NCBI GenBank assembly: GCA_036526255.1
Contig: DATCYW010000022.1
Location: 1-64,000 of the forward strand
Direction: 5' to 3'
Source of the DNA: Malonomonas sp036526255
Lineage (GTDB): Bacteria; Desulfobacterota; Desulfuromonadia; Desulfuromonadales; Geopsychrobacteraceae
Length of the DNA stretch: 64,000 bases
Shown: in pieces, positions 16,923-24,699 of the stretch
Numbering within the stretch: the first letter of the stretch is position 1
Layout: the number at the start of each line of letters is the position of its first letter
The notes under the pieces: generated by a model
Databases searched by the model: none
Told to the model about the DNA's origin: nothing
Seen by the model: the letters and a program-made list of their open reading frames with translations, nothing else
Translations under genes and position numbers: made by a program

Positions 16923-17171
16923 ATGAATGAACCAACCTGGCAGGTTCGGGTCATCTGCTACTCAGGCTATCGGGGGGAAGAAACTCCACGCCGTTTCTAC
17001 CTGGAGAAACGGCTGGTCGAAGTGGCCGAGCTGGTCGATCGCTGGCTGGCCCCCGACCACCGTTATTTCAAAGTCCGCTGCAAGGCTGGCGACCAGTATA
17101 TTCTGCGCCACGACAATCGGAACGACTGCTGGGAACTGACCCTGTTTGAAAGTGCGGATAATTTTCGTTGA
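16923..17171 (+). CDS. Small conserved protein of unknown function
   Basis: An 82-residue soluble protein. It contains QVRVICYSGYRGEETPRRFY and a middle part VEVAELVDRWLAPDHRYFKV, followed by strands KAGDQYILRHDNRNDCWELT. It looks like the small DUF6504-like proteins (short beta proteins with a DRW...YFKV core), an assignment from memory of the pattern and not certain. There is no signal or membrane segment. It follows the dienelactone hydrolase gene and ends 24 bases before a strong bidirectional terminator. Confidence 0.6.
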   Translation: MNEPTWQVRVICYSGYRGEETPRRFYLEKRLVEVAELVDRWLAPDHRYFKVRCKAGDQYILRHDNRNDCWELTLFESADNFR

Positions 17172-17195
17172 TGAGGCCGGTTCTCGGACGGTCAA

Positions 17196-17238
17196 AAAAC
17201 GAAAAGGCGGAGTCAAATTGACTCCGCCTTTTCGTTTT
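17196..17238. terminator. Strong bidirectional terminator
   Basis: AAAACGAAAAGGCGGAGTCAA (17196-17216) is followed after one base by its exact reverse complement (17218-17238), a 21-bp perfect stem with A-rich and T-rich flanks on both sides. It separates the rightward small gene from the leftward PEP-CTERM gene and can serve both. Confidence 0.88.
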
Positions 17239-17258
17239 AAGCTACGTCAGAAGAACTT

Positions 17259-17883
17259 TTATGCAGTCTGCCGTTTCCGCCCGTACCAGGCCAGACCAAC
17301 CAGACCACAACCAAGCAGGAGCATGGTTGAAGGCTCAGGGACAGGAGTTACGGCGGTGATCATCGTCGAGAAATAGGCCTGATTGTTCGCTTCATTGGCG
17401 GCATTATTGTTACCTGCCCACACCCTAGGTAGCGCTACTGGAGACCTCAGGCCGATTCCCCCAAGGGCTAACGCCGTTAAGACCGTAACCGGTCAGTGCC
17501 GTCTTGGTATCGGCCCACCCCGTGCCGTTACCACTCCAGTCGACAGTGTTGGTCAACAGGGTCATCAAATTGTTTGAAAACACATGATCGGTTCCAGAAA
17601 GAGAAAACTCTCCGAGGAAGCCGGCGGGACCCCCCTGATCGTAACCATAGACATGCAGAAAATAATCCATACCTGAGGTCAGCGTCGTGGTGTTGACAAA
17701 GGTCGTGGGCCAACTATTCCCAGCGCCAAACTGAACTCCGGCCGCCGTATCACTGGTGGACAGGTAGACCTGATAGCCGTTATCCATATTAATTCTGGAT
17801 GTCAGAGTGGTCGCTCCAACCATCCCGGCCATCCCAAATAAAAATGTGACGGCAACTAATCCTGACAATACTTTTCTTTTCAT
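17259..17883 (-). pseudogene. PEP-CTERM sorting-signal protein, frameshifted
   Basis: The first frame starts at ATG 17883 (MKRKVLSGLVAVTFLFGMAG, a signal peptide) and runs as a secreted beta-rich domain (MDNGYQVYLSTSDTAAG, YFLHVYGYDQGGPAGFLGEF) to TAG at 17425-17427. The +1 frame then continues with VWAGNNNAANEANNQAYFST and ends in VPEPSTMLLLGCGLVGLAWY followed by GRKRQTA and TAA at 17259-17261. That is a complete PEP-CTERM tail: VPEP motif, hydrophobic helix, basic end. Such tails are cut and anchored by exosortase. The homologous reading thus crosses a single frameshift near 17425-17440, through a true mutation or a sequence error. No exosortase gene is in the window. Confidence 0.82.
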
Positions 17884-18222
17884 AGTGTGGCCCCTGCTCA
17901 TTAAAAATAAATACTTACGTTAGAATGCTTCGTTCTTCGACAATTGAAACCCAAGACTAATCAGTGCAATTCTAACTCCAGCAACGCAAAACATTGATTT
18001 AACAGACAACCATCTTTATGAACTGGCGGGACCAGCAGGGTTGTAAGGTTTGCCGATAGAGTTTCCTTGCTCTTTCTACGGTCAGAAGCAGCGAATGGGT
18101 ATCGACCTGACAAACCCTGATTGGCCATCGCCCGGCACTGACATTAAACACCGGAGCGAACGCTACAGACAAACTTACACCTGCAGCAATCCAACTGACA
18201 CTGAATTGCCAGTCAGACTCTC
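17884..18222. other. Intergenic stretch, nothing recognised
   Basis: About 340 bases between the leftward Ni-SOD gene and the leftward PEP-CTERM gene. It contains the PEP-CTERM ribosome site (CAGGGG near 17893) and presumably its promoter. I see no gene, strong hairpin or repeat in the rest. Confidence 0.4.
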
Positions 18223-18690
18223 TTAATGCTTATGTTCAGGATAATAAACCGACAACGCCTCAATACTTTCTCTCAAGCTGCTTGCCTGATCGACAGCCGC
18301 ATTCTGTTTGGCCTTCATTGCCGCGACAATGACTGAATGATGATTTTTCAAACGTTCCAGGTAATCTTTTTGTTCCGGCTTGACCCGTTGCGTCAAAAAA
18401 TAATCACTGATTGTCAGGATGATATTCTGTGCATGTTTTTCTTTATTCATGACCCAGCGAATCAGCTGGTTTTGCGATTGTGCATCGGACTTGCCTGACA
18501 ATTCAGCTATTAATTTGGCGGATTTTTCGATGGTTGCAGCATCTTCCAACATCAGTTGAACGCGGGCAGCGTCGTCATAAATTCCGCAAGGGATCTGGCA
18601 GTGAGCAAATAGCGTTTGCGGCTGCACCAGAACCGTCCCGGAGACGACAAGGCCAATCAACAACAGCAGACTTCTCAATGGTTTCGTCAT
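18223..18690 (-). CDS. sodN: Nickel superoxide dismutase with Sec-type signal peptide
   Basis: A 155-residue protein whose core is a nickel superoxide dismutase, converting superoxide to oxygen and peroxide. The nickel hook HCQIPCGIYDD (residues 30-40) supplies the ligands His1, Cys2 and Cys6 once the N-terminus is freed. Family helices follow (AQSQNQLIRWVMNKEKHAQN, then LKNHHSVIVAAMKAKQN). In classical bacterial forms a short propeptide is removed by a dedicated peptidase. Here residues 1-29 are a signal peptide (basic start, LLLLIGLVVSGTVLV core) ending LFA directly before the hook His. Cutting by signal peptidase would create the mature nickel site in the periplasm. AAGGAGG precedes the start. 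No sodX-type peptidase gene is adjacent. Confidence 0.93.
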   Translation of the reverse strand: MTKPLRSLLLLIGLVVSGTVLVQPQTLFAHCQIPCGIYDDAARVQLMLEDAATIEKSAKLIAELSGKSDAQSQNQLIRWVMNKEKHAQNIILTISDYFLTQRVKPEQKDYLERLKNHHSVIVAAMKAKQNAAVDQASSLRESIEALSVYYPEHKH

Positions 18691-18735
18691 CGCTTCCTCC
18701 TTCGGGATGGTTGAACTTAAAAAAGAGCAGGTCCC

Positions 18736-19083
18736 CTACCCTGCTTTTTCGTTTCTTTCGGGTACGGAATTCGCCGCGTCTTTGGGCTGTTCCTCCTTGA
18801 TCTTTTTACTTCGATACCCCGGCTTGACCAGCACTTCTAAATAAAAGGATTCCAGCTGTTTTTCTTCGGCTTGAGAGATATATTTGTTGATTGCCGACAG
18901 ATGAATAACCTCACTACTGGCTTCATCAATTCCAAACCGGCAGTCAAAGTCCCAAAAGTCTACGTCGGGGGGGAGGGTCTTGTTCCGTTCTCTTTTGATG
19001 TATTTTTTAACTTCATGCTTGATTGCTTCAACGAGCCTTGGAACCTTGATCTTCGGGTGGGTCATTTTAAAGGTTTTTTTCAT
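18736..19083 (-). CDS. DUF6172 family protein
   Basis: A 115-residue soluble protein recognised by its start KKTFKMTHPKIKVPRLVEAI, the basic KHEVKKYIKRERNKTLPP segment and VDFWDFDCRFG, the pattern I know as DUF6172. The tail is charged and low complexity. Function is unknown; there is no signal peptide or catalytic motif. It lies 45 bases upstream of the Ni-SOD gene on the same strand, so both may be read from one promoter in the gap at 19084-19239. Confidence 0.78.
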   Translation of the reverse strand: MKKTFKMTHPKIKVPRLVEAIKHEVKKYIKRERNKTLPPDVDFWDFDCRFGIDEASSEVIHLSAINKYISQAEEKQLESFYLEVLVKPGYRSKKIKEEQPKDAANSVPERNEKAG

Positions 19084-19239
19084 AGCAAATCCATTCAGTC
19101 TGATTAAGATAATTAAAAGCTAACAGCATAATGGCATAGTATCACCAACAAGTGCTTTTCCAAGTTTTGAAAACCGACAATTTCGGTTAACATCTTCTAT
19201 CGAGAGTTACACTGATTCCATAACCTGGGAGGTCTATGA

Positions 19240-19584
19240 ATGAAAATCACCAGCCTGCAGCAATGTGAAAAAACCGCTGTCAATCTCGAAGGCGCCAAAG
19301 GTGCGGTCCGGCAGGTGCCGATCGGTAAAGCCGACGGCGCGCCGAATTTTTCGATCCGCGTCTTTACTCTGGAGCCGGGCGGTCACACCCCCCACCATAT
19401 TCACGAGAGTGAACACCTGAATTATATCCTTGAAGGGAGCGGAGTGGCGATGGAGGGGGATACGCCAAGGGCGATCAGCAAGGGGGATTTTGTGCTGGTC
19501 ACGCCGCGCGAAAAGCACCAGTACCGCAACACCGGTGAGGTGCCGCTGGTTTTCATGTGCATGGTTCCCAGCCAGTACGAGTAA
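19240..19584 (+). CDS. Small single-domain cupin
   Basis: A 114-residue protein consisting of one cupin barrel. The first cupin motif appears as GGHTPHHIHESEHLNYILEGSG, with three histidines and a glutamate able to bind a metal. The second reads KGDFVLVTPREKHQYRNTG. This is a common stand-alone cytoplasmic cupin of unknown substrate. The gene begins at ATG 19240, preceded by GGGAGGTC. It is divergent from the DUF6172/Ni-SOD genes and precedes a parvulin gene by about 100 bases. Confidence 0.87.
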   Translation: MKITSLQQCEKTAVNLEGAKGAVRQVPIGKADGAPNFSIRVFTLEPGGHTPHHIHESEHLNYILEGSGVAMEGDTPRAISKGDFVLVTPREKHQYRNTGEVPLVFMCMVPSQYE

Positions 19585-19682
19585 AAATACCAGCATTACC
19601 TGGCTGACAGTGTTGGACAACAGACCGCAGATCGGCTATGAATAGTCGCTTTGTTACTACACTCAACAAAAGGAGCTTTATC

Positions 19683-19964
19683 ATGGCTAAAGCAAGTGCC
19701 CGCCACATTCTGGTGCCCAGCGAAGCGGACTGTCTCACCCTGAAAAAACTGATCGAAGGTGGCGAAGACTTCGCCGAAGTGGCAAAAGTTCACTCCAAGT
19801 GCCCGTCCGGCAAACAGGGCGGTGGGCTGGGTGAATTTTCCCCCGGCCAGATGGTCAAGGAATTTGACGAGGTGGTTTTCTCCGGCGAAATCGGCAAAGT
19901 GCACGGCCCGGTCAAGACCCAGTTCGGCTACCACCTGATCGAAATCAACTACCGCATCGCCTGA
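19683..19964 (+). CDS. Parvulin-type peptidyl-prolyl isomerase, PpiC-like
   Basis: A 93-residue single-domain parvulin that speeds proline isomerisation in folding proteins. It shows ASARHILVPSEADCLTLKK, the EGGEDFAEVAKVHSKCPSG segment, GGGLGEFSPGQMVKEFDEVV and the closing GPVKTQFGYHLIEI. It matches the E. coli PpiC length and has no signal peptide, so it is cytoplasmic. The start at ATG 19683 has AAAAGGAG nine bases upstream. It stands alone, followed by a 15-bp terminator stem. Confidence 0.93.
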   Translation: MAKASARHILVPSEADCLTLKKLIEGGEDFAEVAKVHSKCPSGKQGGGLGEFSPGQMVKEFDEVVFSGEIGKVHGPVKTQFGYHLIEINYRIA

Positions 19965-19991
19965 TCAGCTTTGTGCCCGAATAACTGAAAA

Positions 19992-20031
19992 CAACAAAGC
20001 CGCTGGGCGAAAATGACCAGCGGCTTTGTTG
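19992..20031 (+). terminator. Terminator behind the parvulin gene
   Basis: CAACAAAGCCGCTGG (19992-20006) pairs perfectly with CCAGCGGCTTTGTTG (20017-20031) around a 10-nt loop. T-rich sequence forms the 3' arm of the stem. It overlaps the leader of the next gene. Confidence 0.75.
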
Positions 20032-20058
20032 CATCCAGCAGCAATCGACAGGCCCGCC

Positions 20059-20928
20059 ATGCAGCGCACACTGATCAGTTTAATGCCATTCATATTTGTG
20101 TTTTTGTGGAGCACCGGCTTTATTGCCGCCAAGTACGCGCTACCTTTCATCACCCCTTTCTACCTGCTCTTCATCCGCATGTCGCTGACTATCGCGGTGT
20201 TCTTTCTGCTCTGCCTGCTGTTCAGAGTCAAGTGGCTTTCGCCACGCCAGGCGGGCCACCAGCTGGTGACGGGATTTCTGGTGCATGGCGTTTACCTGGG
20301 CGGGGTGTTCGCCGCGATCAAGTGGGGGATGCCGGCGGGAATCACCGCCATCGTGGTCGGTGTGCAGCCGGTGTTGACCGCCTGCCTGGGCTGGTGTTTT
20401 TTGCATGAACGGTTGCGATCAAGGCAATGGCTGGGCTTGGTCCTGGGGCTGCTGGGAGTGGTCACGGTGCTGCTCAGCACCAGTCAGCAGCAGACCGTGA
20501 TCCTGACCTGGCCGGCGGTTCTGGCGGCGCTGGCGGCGCTGCTCGGCATCACGCTGGGCACTCTGTACCAGAAACGCTTCAGCAGCGGCACCAATCTGCT
20601 GGCCGGCTCAATGTGGCAGTACATCAGCGTCGCCGCGCTGATGGCGGTTCTGGCCTGGGGGCTGGAATCGCGGCAGGTCGTCTGGGATCTCCAGCTGATT
20701 CTCGCGCTCGGCTGGCTGGTGGTGGGATTATCGGTCACGGCGATCCTGCTGCTGATGTACATGATCCGCGAAGGGGAAACAGCCAAAGTCGCCAGCTACT
20801 TCTACCTGGTGCCGCCGGTGGCCAGCATCGAGGCCTGGATTCTGTTCGGCGAATCCCTCTCGCTGGTGGCCATTCTCGCCATCGCCGCGACGGTTTTCGG
20901 CGTCTACCTGGTGGTTAAAAAAGCCTGA
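20059..20928 (+). CDS. EamA/DMT family transporter
   Basis: A 289-residue inner-membrane protein with ten predicted membrane segments in two EamA repeats. The first begins FIFVFLWSTGFIAAKYALPF with the FLWSTGFIAAK pattern typical of drug/metabolite transporters. The second repeat ends with VASYFYLVPPVASIEAWILF and the GESLSLVAILAIAATVFGVY helix. Substrates of this family range from amino acids to drugs and cannot be read off. I start it at ATG 20059; the ribosome site is weak. It stands alone between the parvulin terminator and the TAXI gene. Confidence 0.9.
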   Translation: MQRTLISLMPFIFVFLWSTGFIAAKYALPFITPFYLLFIRMSLTIAVFFLLCLLFRVKWLSPRQAGHQLVTGFLVHGVYLGGVFAAIKWGMPAGITAIVVGVQPVLTACLGWCFLHERLRSRQWLGLVLGLLGVVTVLLSTSQQQTVILTWPAVLAALAALLGITLGTLYQKRFSSGTNLLAGSMWQYISVAALMAVLAWGLESRQVVWDLQLILALGWLVVGLSVTAILLLMYMIREGETAKVASYFYLVPPVASIEAWILFGESLSLVAILAIAATVFGVYLVVKKA

Positions 20929-20998
20929 AATTGGGCTGACAGCCGCTTGCAGGCAACTGCGGTATAATTAAACTCGGTCGGCATTGAATGGAGAAACC

Positions 20999-21982
20999 AT
21001 GCGACGAACACTTTTCGGGTTGGTTATTGTCGTGGCAGCGGCACTGATCTGGTGGCTCGCAACAGAACCGAGCAGAACGGTGCGCATGGGCGGCGGCCCG
21101 CAGGGCGGCACCTTTATCGTCTATAGCGAAGGGCTGGCAGGGCTGTTGCGACAGAAGCTTCCCGACCTGCCGATCAAAGTCACCGGTTCCGGTGGGTCTG
21201 CCGCCAACCTGAACGATGTCGAAGCCGGCAAGGTGGACATCGCCCTGGTCTATGCTGGAGATGCCTATCTCGCCAGTCTGGGGCGGCTGAAACATCATCC
21301 CGAGCGACTGAAAAATGTTCTGGCGCTAGGCCGCGTTTATGGCTCCACGGCACAGCTGGTGGTACTGAAAGAGAGCCGGATAAAAACTCCGGAAGACCTG
21401 GTCAACCGGCGCGTCGCCATCGGCAGCTCCGGCTCTGGCGCGGCCCACAGCGCTGAACGCTATTTTCGCATTCTGGGCATCTGGGACGAAATCATCCCGC
21501 TCTTTCTTGGTTACGATCTGGCGATGAAGGAGCTGACCAACCGCAGCGCCGATGCGGTCTGGCAGCTGGTCGGCGCGCCCAGTGCCTCGATCGTCGCCAC
21601 CAACCGCAAACACCCCCTGCGCCTGATCGATCTTTTGGAGCTTGCCGAGCAGAGTGATTTTTTACTCGAATACCCCTTTTACACAAGCGTCAGCATCCCG
21701 GCCGGGACCTATTTCGGCCAGCTCCAGCCGGTCGAAAGTTTTCAGGACAATGCCCTGCTGGTAGTGCACGCTGAAACCAACCCGCAGTTGATCGCCACCA
21801 CCCTGCGCCTGCTCTACAGCCCGCAAGGCAAGGAACAGATGAGCCGGATTCATCCGGTCGGCAAAGATCTGGATCTGCACAAAGGGCTGCAGGGAATTCA
21901 GATCCCGCTGCACCCTGAAGCGATTAAATTCTGGCGGGAGCAGGGGATGCTCAAGGAAGACAGCAAGCAGGGAGAAGGTTAG
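20999..21982 (+). CDS. TAXI family TRAP-type solute-binding protein (orphan)
   Basis: A 327-residue protein of the TAXI branch of TRAP transporter binding proteins. It has an N-terminal membrane/signal segment (LFGLVIVVAAALIWWLA), then RMGGGPQGGTFIVYSEGLAG, GSGGSAANLNDVEAGKVDIA and RRVAIGSSGSGAAHSAERYF, all typical for TAXI proteins. The lack of an AXA site suggests it stays anchored by its N-terminus. No fused TRAP permease gene lies next to it, so its transporter partner must be elsewhere. The start at ATG 20999 follows GGAGAAACC, and a TATAAT lies at 20963-20968 without a good -35. The ligand is unknown; glutamate or small acids are known for relatives. Confidence 0.87.
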   Translation: MRRTLFGLVIVVAAALIWWLATEPSRTVRMGGGPQGGTFIVYSEGLAGLLRQKLPDLPIKVTGSGGSAANLNDVEAGKVDIALVYAGDAYLASLGRLKHHPERLKNVLALGRVYGSTAQLVVLKESRIKTPEDLVNRRVAIGSSGSGAAHSAERYFRILGIWDEIIPLFLGYDLAMKELTNRSADAVWQLVGAPSASIVATNRKHPLRLIDLLELAEQSDFLLEYPFYTSVSIPAGTYFGQLQPVESFQDNALLVVHAETNPQLIATTLRLLYSPQGKEQMSRIHPVGKDLDLHKGLQGIQIPLHPEAIKFWREQGMLKEDSKQGEG

Positions 21983-21993
21983 CGACGCTTGAT

Positions 21994-22677
21994 TCAGGCC
22001 ATCCCGAACGCCCACAGCAATCCGACCGAGACAAACACCGCCGGCAACAGGTTGCCGACCGGCAGCCGCTTGATGCCCAGCAGATCCAGAGCGATAGCGA
22101 CGATCAACAGCCCGCCGACCGCGTTCATTTCGACAATCACCGTTTCGGTCAGAATCGCCTTGGTCAGCCCGGCGGCCAGCGTGATCCCTCCCTGATAGAG
22201 CGCCAGCGGGATCGCTGAAAAGAGCACACCGATCCCCAGCGTTGAGGTCAGGGCGATCGACGCGACCCCGTCCAGCGCTGACTTGGCGTAAAGAATGGTC
22301 GGCTTGTCCCCCATTCCATCCTGCAACGCGCCCATGATCGCCATGGCACCGACGCAGTACAGCAGGCTCGCGGTCACAAACCCCTCGGCGATTTTACCCG
22401 CGCCGGAGAAACGTTTCTGCAGCCCCAGGCCGAAAGCCTCAAGCCGTTTTTCAATCCCCAGTATTTCGCCGATCAGGCCGCCCAGGATCAGGCTGGCGAT
22501 AACGATCATCAGCTGCTGACTCTGCAGCGCCAGCCTCAAGCCGATCAGCAGGACCGCCAGCCCCAGTCCGACCATCAGGGTCTGGCGCATCCGCTCGGAG
22601 AGAAAGCGTCCGGCCCAGCGACCGATCAGTGAGCCAACGATAATGGCGACGACATTGATGACGGTTCCCTGAAGAAT
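21994..22677 (-). CDS. DUF554 membrane protein, probable non-ATG start
   Basis: A polytopic membrane protein of the DUF554 family (seven or so helices; LIVAIALDLLGIKRLPVGNL near the C-terminus is family-like). The first ATG, at 22590, would remove about 30 residues. The frame stays open upstream and reads ILQGTVINVVAIIVGSLIG, which matches the usual DUF554 N-terminus (xxGTxxNxxAIIxGxxxG). Between the upstream in-frame TAG (about 22725) and 22590 there is no in-frame ATG, GTG or TTG. ATT at 22677 or ATC at 22680, with AAGG 9-12 bases before, are the likely starts; I use ATT, giving 227 residues. Function is unknown. It follows the glucokinase gene with a 45-base gap. Confidence 0.8.
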   Translation of the reverse strand: MLQGTVINVVAIIVGSLIGRWAGRFLSERMRQTLMVGLGLAVLLIGLRLALQSQQLMIVIASLILGGLIGEILGIEKRLEAFGLGLQKRFSGAGKIAEGFVTASLLYCVGAMAIMGALQDGMGDKPTILYAKSALDGVASIALTSTLGIGVLFSAIPLALYQGGITLAAGLTKAILTETVIVEMNAVGGLLIVAIALDLLGIKRLPVGNLLPAVFVSVGLLWAFGMA

Positions 22678-22722
22678 GATTGTTGAGAACCTTTTTGAAG
22701 AGATTAAGGGTTGAAGACGAAA

Positions 22723-23463
22723 CTATGCCAGCTGTTCGGCCGCCACGCAGGCGGCACCGATGATTCCGGCATGATTGCGAAACTGCGCAGGCAGAACGTC
22801 AGCACGCGTTTTAAGTAACGGAAAAAATTTTTCATGCTTACGGCTGACCCCACCGCCGATAATAATCAGGTCCGGCGAAAGAACCCGCTCGACAAGGCTG
22901 AAAAAACGGTTCAGTCGTTTGGCCCAGGCAGCCCAGCTGAGCTTTTCCTGTTTCCGCACCGCCGCCGAAGCGTAGTGTTCTGCCAGTCCTGTCTTCAGCC
23001 GCAGGTGGCCAAGTTCGCTGTTGGGATAAAGGACGCCATTATTGAACAGGGCCGAGCCGAGCCCGGTGCCGACAGTAATAACCAGGACGTTTCCGGACCG
23101 GCCCTTCCCAGCGCCGAAGCACATCTCAGCCAGTCCGGCGGCATCGGCGTCATTAATCACCACACAAGGGCAGCCGGTTGCCGCGCGCAACAACCTGGCA
23201 ACGTCGGTTCCGATCCACTCTTCAGCGATATTCGCCGCCGACTGCGCCACGCCGTTGCGGATGATCGCCGGAAAACCACAACCGATCGGCCCCTGCCAGT
23301 TGAACTGGCGCACCAGCTCGGCCACCGCCGCCGCCACCGCCGCCGGAGTCGCCGGGACCGGGGTCGCAATCCGCAACCGTTCTGATTTCAATTCACCGTT
23401 TGCAGCATCAACAACCGCCGCCTTGATGCCGCTGCCACCAATATCTATCCCCAGCACGTCCAT
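22723..23463 (-). CDS. ppgK: ROK family polyphosphate glucokinase-like protein
   Basis: A 246-residue sugar kinase of the ROK family. The ATP/phosphate loop is GIDIGGSGIKAAVVD, the catalytic aspartate is in VINDADAAGLAEM (about residue 104), the second phosphate loop is LVITVGTGLGSALF, and ELGHLRL plus DLIIIGGGVSRK complete the fold. The short length, the sequence around TPVPATPAAVAAAV, and the absence of the ROK zinc motif CxCGxxGC point to polyphosphate-glucose phosphotransferase, which phosphorylates glucose with polyphosphate. GGGGAG precedes the start. The assignment to polyphosphate over ATP is from family resemblance. Confidence 0.85.
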   Translation of the reverse strand: MDVLGIDIGGSGIKAAVVDAANGELKSERLRIATPVPATPAAVAAAVAELVRQFNWQGPIGCGFPAIIRNGVAQSAANIAEEWIGTDVARLLRAATGCPCVVINDADAAGLAEMCFGAGKGRSGNVLVITVGTGLGSALFNNGVLYPNSELGHLRLKTGLAEHYASAAVRKQEKLSWAAWAKRLNRFFSLVERVLSPDLIIIGGGVSRKHEKFFPLLKTRADVLPAQFRNHAGIIGAACVAAEQLA

Positions 23464-23730
23464 AACAACTCCCCTTTGAGAGGTAAAATTTCGCGTTTGA
23501 GTATAGTCGGTTTTTTGTTGAAATTATAGGTGAGTAATTATGTTCAATCCTGAGAAATGGTCAAACTGCCTTTCAATCCGGCTTTTAGATCCATCCTAAA
23601 AAAACATCCCATAGGACAGGTCAGATTAACCCAATCAGCCCAAACCCGAGCGGGGTTACGATTTCATTCAAAACGACCTGCCGATTTCCCAGAAAAGCAC
23701 TAACCGCGCTGTCGGTACATTTTTAGGGGG
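23464..23730. other. Intergenic stretch, nothing recognised
   Basis: This left part of the 433-base gap between ppgK and the GntR gene contains only AT-rich leader sequence and the ppgK upstream region. I find no ORF with family character and no long repeat; AACCC-GAGCG-GGGTT near 23645 is a minor hairpin. Confidence 0.4.
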
Positions 23731-23874
23731 TTGACACAGACCCTGGCAGCCCCTAGTTTGGTCCTACCATTAGCTGACAACAGCTTGCAAAGCTACGACA
23801 TGCGAGCCAATTGGATCGATTTTTTGTTAATTCCACAGTTTTTATTACAAGAGCCACAACCAGTGGTAGGACCA
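23731..23874 (+). promoter_or_regulatory. Promoter and paired FadR-type operators of the betaine operon
   Basis: TTGACA at 23731-23736 is followed after about 17 bases by TAGTTT, a plausible sigma-70 promoter with a weak -10. Overlapping its 3' edge is TGGTCCTACCA (23759-23769), and TGGTAGGACCA lies at 23864-23874. Each is a TGGT-N3-ACCA palindrome, the operator type of FadR-family GntR proteins, and the second is the reverse complement of the first. Their centres are 105 bases apart, ten turns of B-DNA, which would suit looping by the regulator encoded immediately downstream. Confidence 0.7.
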
Positions 23875-23896
23875 TAGCGGAAGGATTGTCAACTTA

Positions 23897-24664
23897 ATGA
23901 TTCACGAATCCCTATTTACTCCGGCTCAAGTCGGCCGTGCCGGCGAGGATGTCGCGCTGCAGATCGAAGCAGCCATTCTGAACGAAAAAATTATTCCTGG
24001 TGAGGGGCTACCCAGCGAGCGAGAACTGCAGGTCCAGTTTCAAACCGGCCGCGGGGTAATCAGGGAGGCGATGCGCGCACTGAAACAAAAAGGCCTGATC
24101 GAAATTCGCAAAGGTGCCAAGGGCGGAGCCTATGTCAAACAGATCGACGTCGCCAACGTCAGTGAGTCGCTGGCCCTGTTTCTGAAACAGCAGCATGTCG
24201 GCCTTGCCGATATCGCTGAATTTCGCGAGAGCATCGATCGCACCATCACCCTATTGGCTATTGCTCGCGCCGACGCCGCAGAAAAGCAGCAGCTTGTCGC
24301 AGAAGCAGAAAAACTGCGTGAATGCCTTGAGCAGCCGGAACCGGACATGTGGACGCTTGGAGAGATAGACCGCGAACTGAATATCCGCCTGGCAAAGATG
24401 ACCGGAAACCCGATTTTTGAGTGGATCATGCAGGCCCTGCAGCTCGGCTTCAGCTCGCAGGATTACGCGTTATATGAGGACCCGGACTATCGACAAAAGA
24501 CGGTGGAGAACTGGGCCGAAACAGCCCGCCACATTGCGACAAATGAGCCGCTGCGAGCGCTTTCATCAATCGGAGCACACTATGCCATGCTCCAGCGCTG
24601 CGTGGAGGAGGCCGGTAGCAGCCGGAAAGCATCAGCGCAGAGCGAAACCAAGCAGCAGAGCTAA
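23897..24664 (+). CDS. GntR/FadR-family transcriptional regulator of the choline-betaine operon
   Basis: A 255-residue regulator. The GntR winged helix covers about residues 15-85 (GEGLPSERELQVQFQTGRGVIREAMRALKQKGLIE) and an all-helical FCD effector domain follows (LADIAEFRESIDRTITLLA, GEIDRELNIRLAKMTGNPIF, which carry the usual Asp/His-type metal and ligand helices). It lies 35 bases before betA and directly behind two matching operator palindromes, so it most likely represses itself and the betAB genes until an inducer such as choline or an intermediate appears. Classical choline operons use the TetR protein BetI, so this is a regulator swap. The inducer is inference. Confidence 0.9.
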   Translation: MIHESLFTPAQVGRAGEDVALQIEAAILNEKIIPGEGLPSERELQVQFQTGRGVIREAMRALKQKGLIEIRKGAKGGAYVKQIDVANVSESLALFLKQQHVGLADIAEFRESIDRTITLLAIARADAAEKQQLVAEAEKLRECLEQPEPDMWTLGEIDRELNIRLAKMTGNPIFEWIMQALQLGFSSQDYALYEDPDYRQKTVENWAETARHIATNEPLRALSSIGAHYAMLQRCVEEAGSSRKASAQSETKQQS

Positions 24665-24699
24665 CAAGATAACTGACCAAAAGAAGGAGTACACAGAAT

